Below are positions 62,670-64,000 of a DNA stretch of 64,000 nt, piece after piece. The translations under genes and the position numbers were made by a program. Source of the stretch: TMP-86 sp046347195 (GTDB lineage: Bacteria; Pseudomonadota; Gammaproteobacteria; Steroidobacterales; Steroidobacteraceae); assembly GCA_046347195.1 (NCBI GenBank), contig JAXMGQ010000011.1:1-64000 (forward strand). Reading direction: 5' to 3'. Positions within the stretch are counted from its first letter, which is position 1. The number at the start of each line of letters is the position of its first letter. The notes beneath the pieces were generated by a model. That model saw only the letters and a program-made list of their open reading frames with translations. It had not been told where the DNA came from and searched no databases.

Positions 62670-64000
62670 CTACTGCAACTGCCAGCCCACCAGCGAGTTG
62701 CCAGCCGGGAAGATCAGCATGTCCTCGCCCGCCGCGGGGCCTGAAGGCGGCTGGGGCCCGCCGTTTTCGCTGTCGATGCTGAGTGGGAGCGGTGCGGTTC
62801 CCGACCAGAGTTCCACACCGGTTGCAACATCCACTCCGAAGACCTTGCCGCTCGATGACCCGACGAACACGGTGTCGTTGACGACCACCGGTGCCGTGAC
62901 CAGGTTGCCATCGCCGGTGTAGGTCCAGGTCTGCACCCGATCACTCAGGCGGGTCGATGACAAGGTGCCCGCGTTGAGCGCGATCAAGGCGGTGGCGGTG
63001 ATGGCCGGAGCCCGGGCCGAGCCGAGAGACACCGAGTAGTTGCCGGTGATGGCGTCGAACAGGTCTATCGAGGTTCCCGAGCGGCCGAACACGGTGCCAT
63101 CCCTGACGCTGGGGGTGTAGCCAAACGAGGGACTGCAGGTGCTTTGGGACTGCCATTGCCTCGTGCCGTCGGCCGGATCGAAGGCGCTGACGAAGCAGGA
63201 CGAACCCTCGGTGTAGACGCCCTCGGACGAGACGGCAGGGGACGAGAATTCCGTCGAAGCGCCCATGCCGTTCGTCCAGAGGATGGATCCACTGGACTCA
63301 TCGAGCGCCGACAATCCGCCGTCACCGTTGATGAAGACCATGCCACCGTAGGCGTTCGGGGAGCCTTCATACCAGTTTCCGGACAGCTGGGTGTTCCACA
63401 ACGCGCCGCCGTCGGCGGCATTGAAGGCGCTCACCACGCCATTGAACATCAGCACGAACACCCGGCCGTTTTCGTAGGTCAGTCCCGACCCGAAGTACAC
63501 ACCTGCGATCGAAACGGGGCCCCACAATTTCGCGCCGCTGTGGGCGTCCAGGGCATACAGCCGATTTCCGTACGAGCCGTCGGGATTGGCCGTGGTCACG
63601 AACACCGTGCCGTTGGCGATCAGCGGATAGGAGACGGGAGCGCCAAGGTCCACGGTCCAGTTGGGCGATGAAGCACCCGGATGCTGGATGCCGTTCGTGG
63701 TGATCAACACGCCGTCATGCCTTTCCGTCATTCGGTAGGCGGTTGCGGCTGGCGCGGTGATCGCCGGACCCACGGTCAGCGAGGTATCCGCCGCAGCGGA
63801 TGCCGCCGCATTGGAACACTCCAGATGATAGTTGAGCGTTCCCGTGCTGGAAGCCGTGAACGTCCGGAATCCGGAAGTGGTGAGAGTGCCGCTCCAGTCC
63901 CCGGAAGCGGTGCAGGCCGATGCATACTGGCTTCGCCACCGGACCGTCGCCGACTTTCCAAGGGCAACGGTGGCCGGGAACGAGGTGAGGGTCACGGCAG
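62670..64000 (-). CDS. PQQ-type beta-propeller protein, N-terminus outside the window
   Basis: The open frame continues to the right edge of the window (a GTG at 63995 is in frame but probably internal). The visible 440 or so residues start with an Ig-like domain (VALGKSATVRWRSQYASACT, about the first 75 residues). Then come repeated beta-propeller blades with the PQQ-repeat signature, for example LYALDAHSGAKLWG, VSAFNAADGGALWNT, LSALDESSGSILWT and VFGVDVATGVELWSG. It is probably secreted or on the cell surface. Catalytic residues of a quinoprotein dehydrogenase are not apparent, so it is more likely a structural or binding protein. It is convergent with the zinc permease. Confidence 0.8.
   Translation of the reverse strand, partial: AVTLTSFPATVALGKSATVRWRSQYASACTASGDWSGTLTTSGFRTFTASSTGTLNYHLECSNAAASAAADTSLTVGPAITAPAATAYRMTERHDGVLITTNGIQHPGASSPNWTVDLGAPVSYPLIANGTVFVTTANPDGSYGNRLYALDAHSGAKLWGPVSIAGVYFGSGLTYENGRVFVLMFNGVVSAFNAADGGALWNTQLSGNWYEGSPNAYGGMVFINGDGGLSALDESSGSILWTNGMGASTEFSSPAVSSEGVYTEGSSCFVSAFDPADGTRQWQSQSTCSPSFGYTPSVRDGTVFGRSGTSIDLFDAITGNYSVSLGSARAPAITATALIALNAGTLSSTRLSDRVQTWTYTGDGNLVTAPVVVNDTVFVGSSSGKVFGVDVATGVELWSGTAPLPLSIDSENGGPQPPSGPAAGEDMLIFPAGNSLVGWQLQ

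Overview
The window is GC-rich bacterial chromosome with densely packed genes, strong G/C third-position bias and long spurious antisense frames. Four TonB-dependent receptors, a c4-type cytochrome, a MauG/CCP-like diheme protein, GcvA-type LysR and TetR regulators, an M13 peptidase, a FIST protein with a hybrid kinase, and many catabolic oxidoreductases suggest a Gram-negative proteobacterium. It is most like an oligotrophic, aromatic- or sterol-degrading gammaproteobacterium of the Steroidobacterales/Xanthomonadales kind. That placement is inferred from gene content only. I found no rRNA, tRNA, CRISPR array, transposase or phage module.

Layout. 1-1.1 kb: tail of a luciferase-like monooxygenase and a VapBC-type toxin-antitoxin pair. 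1.1-3.7 kb: a FIST sensor with a soluble hybrid histidine kinase, resembling NosP/NahK. 3.7-12.3 kb: a TetR-aldehyde dehydrogenase pair divergent from a TonB receptor, then a translationally coupled run of three c-type cytochromes (c4-like diheme, MauG/CCP-like diheme, and a parallel beta-helix fused to a monoheme domain), a regulator remnant and a small membrane protein. 12.3-21.1 kb: a receptor divergent from an APC permease across a 20-bp perfect palindrome, then two Rieske oxygenase alpha subunits, an aldehyde dehydrogenase and an AhpD-like protein. 21.1-21.3 kb: a non-coding element bounded by 32-bp perfect inverted repeats. 21.3-35.2 kb: an ACT-like small protein, glycerate kinase, DUF819 permease, PfkB kinase, an FAD oxidoreductase/nitrilase/small membrane protein set, an operon of TPP enzyme, aminotransferase and aldehyde dehydrogenase, a LysR gene, and mannonate dehydratase.

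35.1-46.6 kb is a rearranged segment. It holds an intact receptor, a frameshifted esterase, a second frameshifted receptor, and a five-gene oxidoreductase operon (Gfo/Idh, SDR, MDR, VOC, SDR), flanked by two paralogous retropepsin-like proteins. The leader plus the start of the Gfo/Idh gene is present twice: intact at 41.9-42.2 kb and as a decayed remnant at 38.27-38.45 kb. 46.6-53.1 kb is a minus-strand run of RND pump, adaptor, DUF2130 and MscS genes. In it the pump, adaptor and channel carry frameshifts and DUF2130 is intact.

53.1-64 kb: a small Cys/Arg-rich protein, a GNAT, a FabH-like ketosynthase, an M13 metallopeptidase, a serine/threonine dehydratase-like enzyme coupled to a rhomboid protease, a metal-uptake set (DUF2946-like, porin-like, ZnuA-like, ZnuB-like, with no ATPase), and the C-terminal part of a PQQ-type beta-propeller cut by the window end.

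The strongest candidates for undescribed biology are the receptor/diheme/beta-helix-cytochrome module, the inverted-repeat element at 21.13-21.32 kb, and the duplicated leader carrying a CTAATCG/CGATTAG palindrome.
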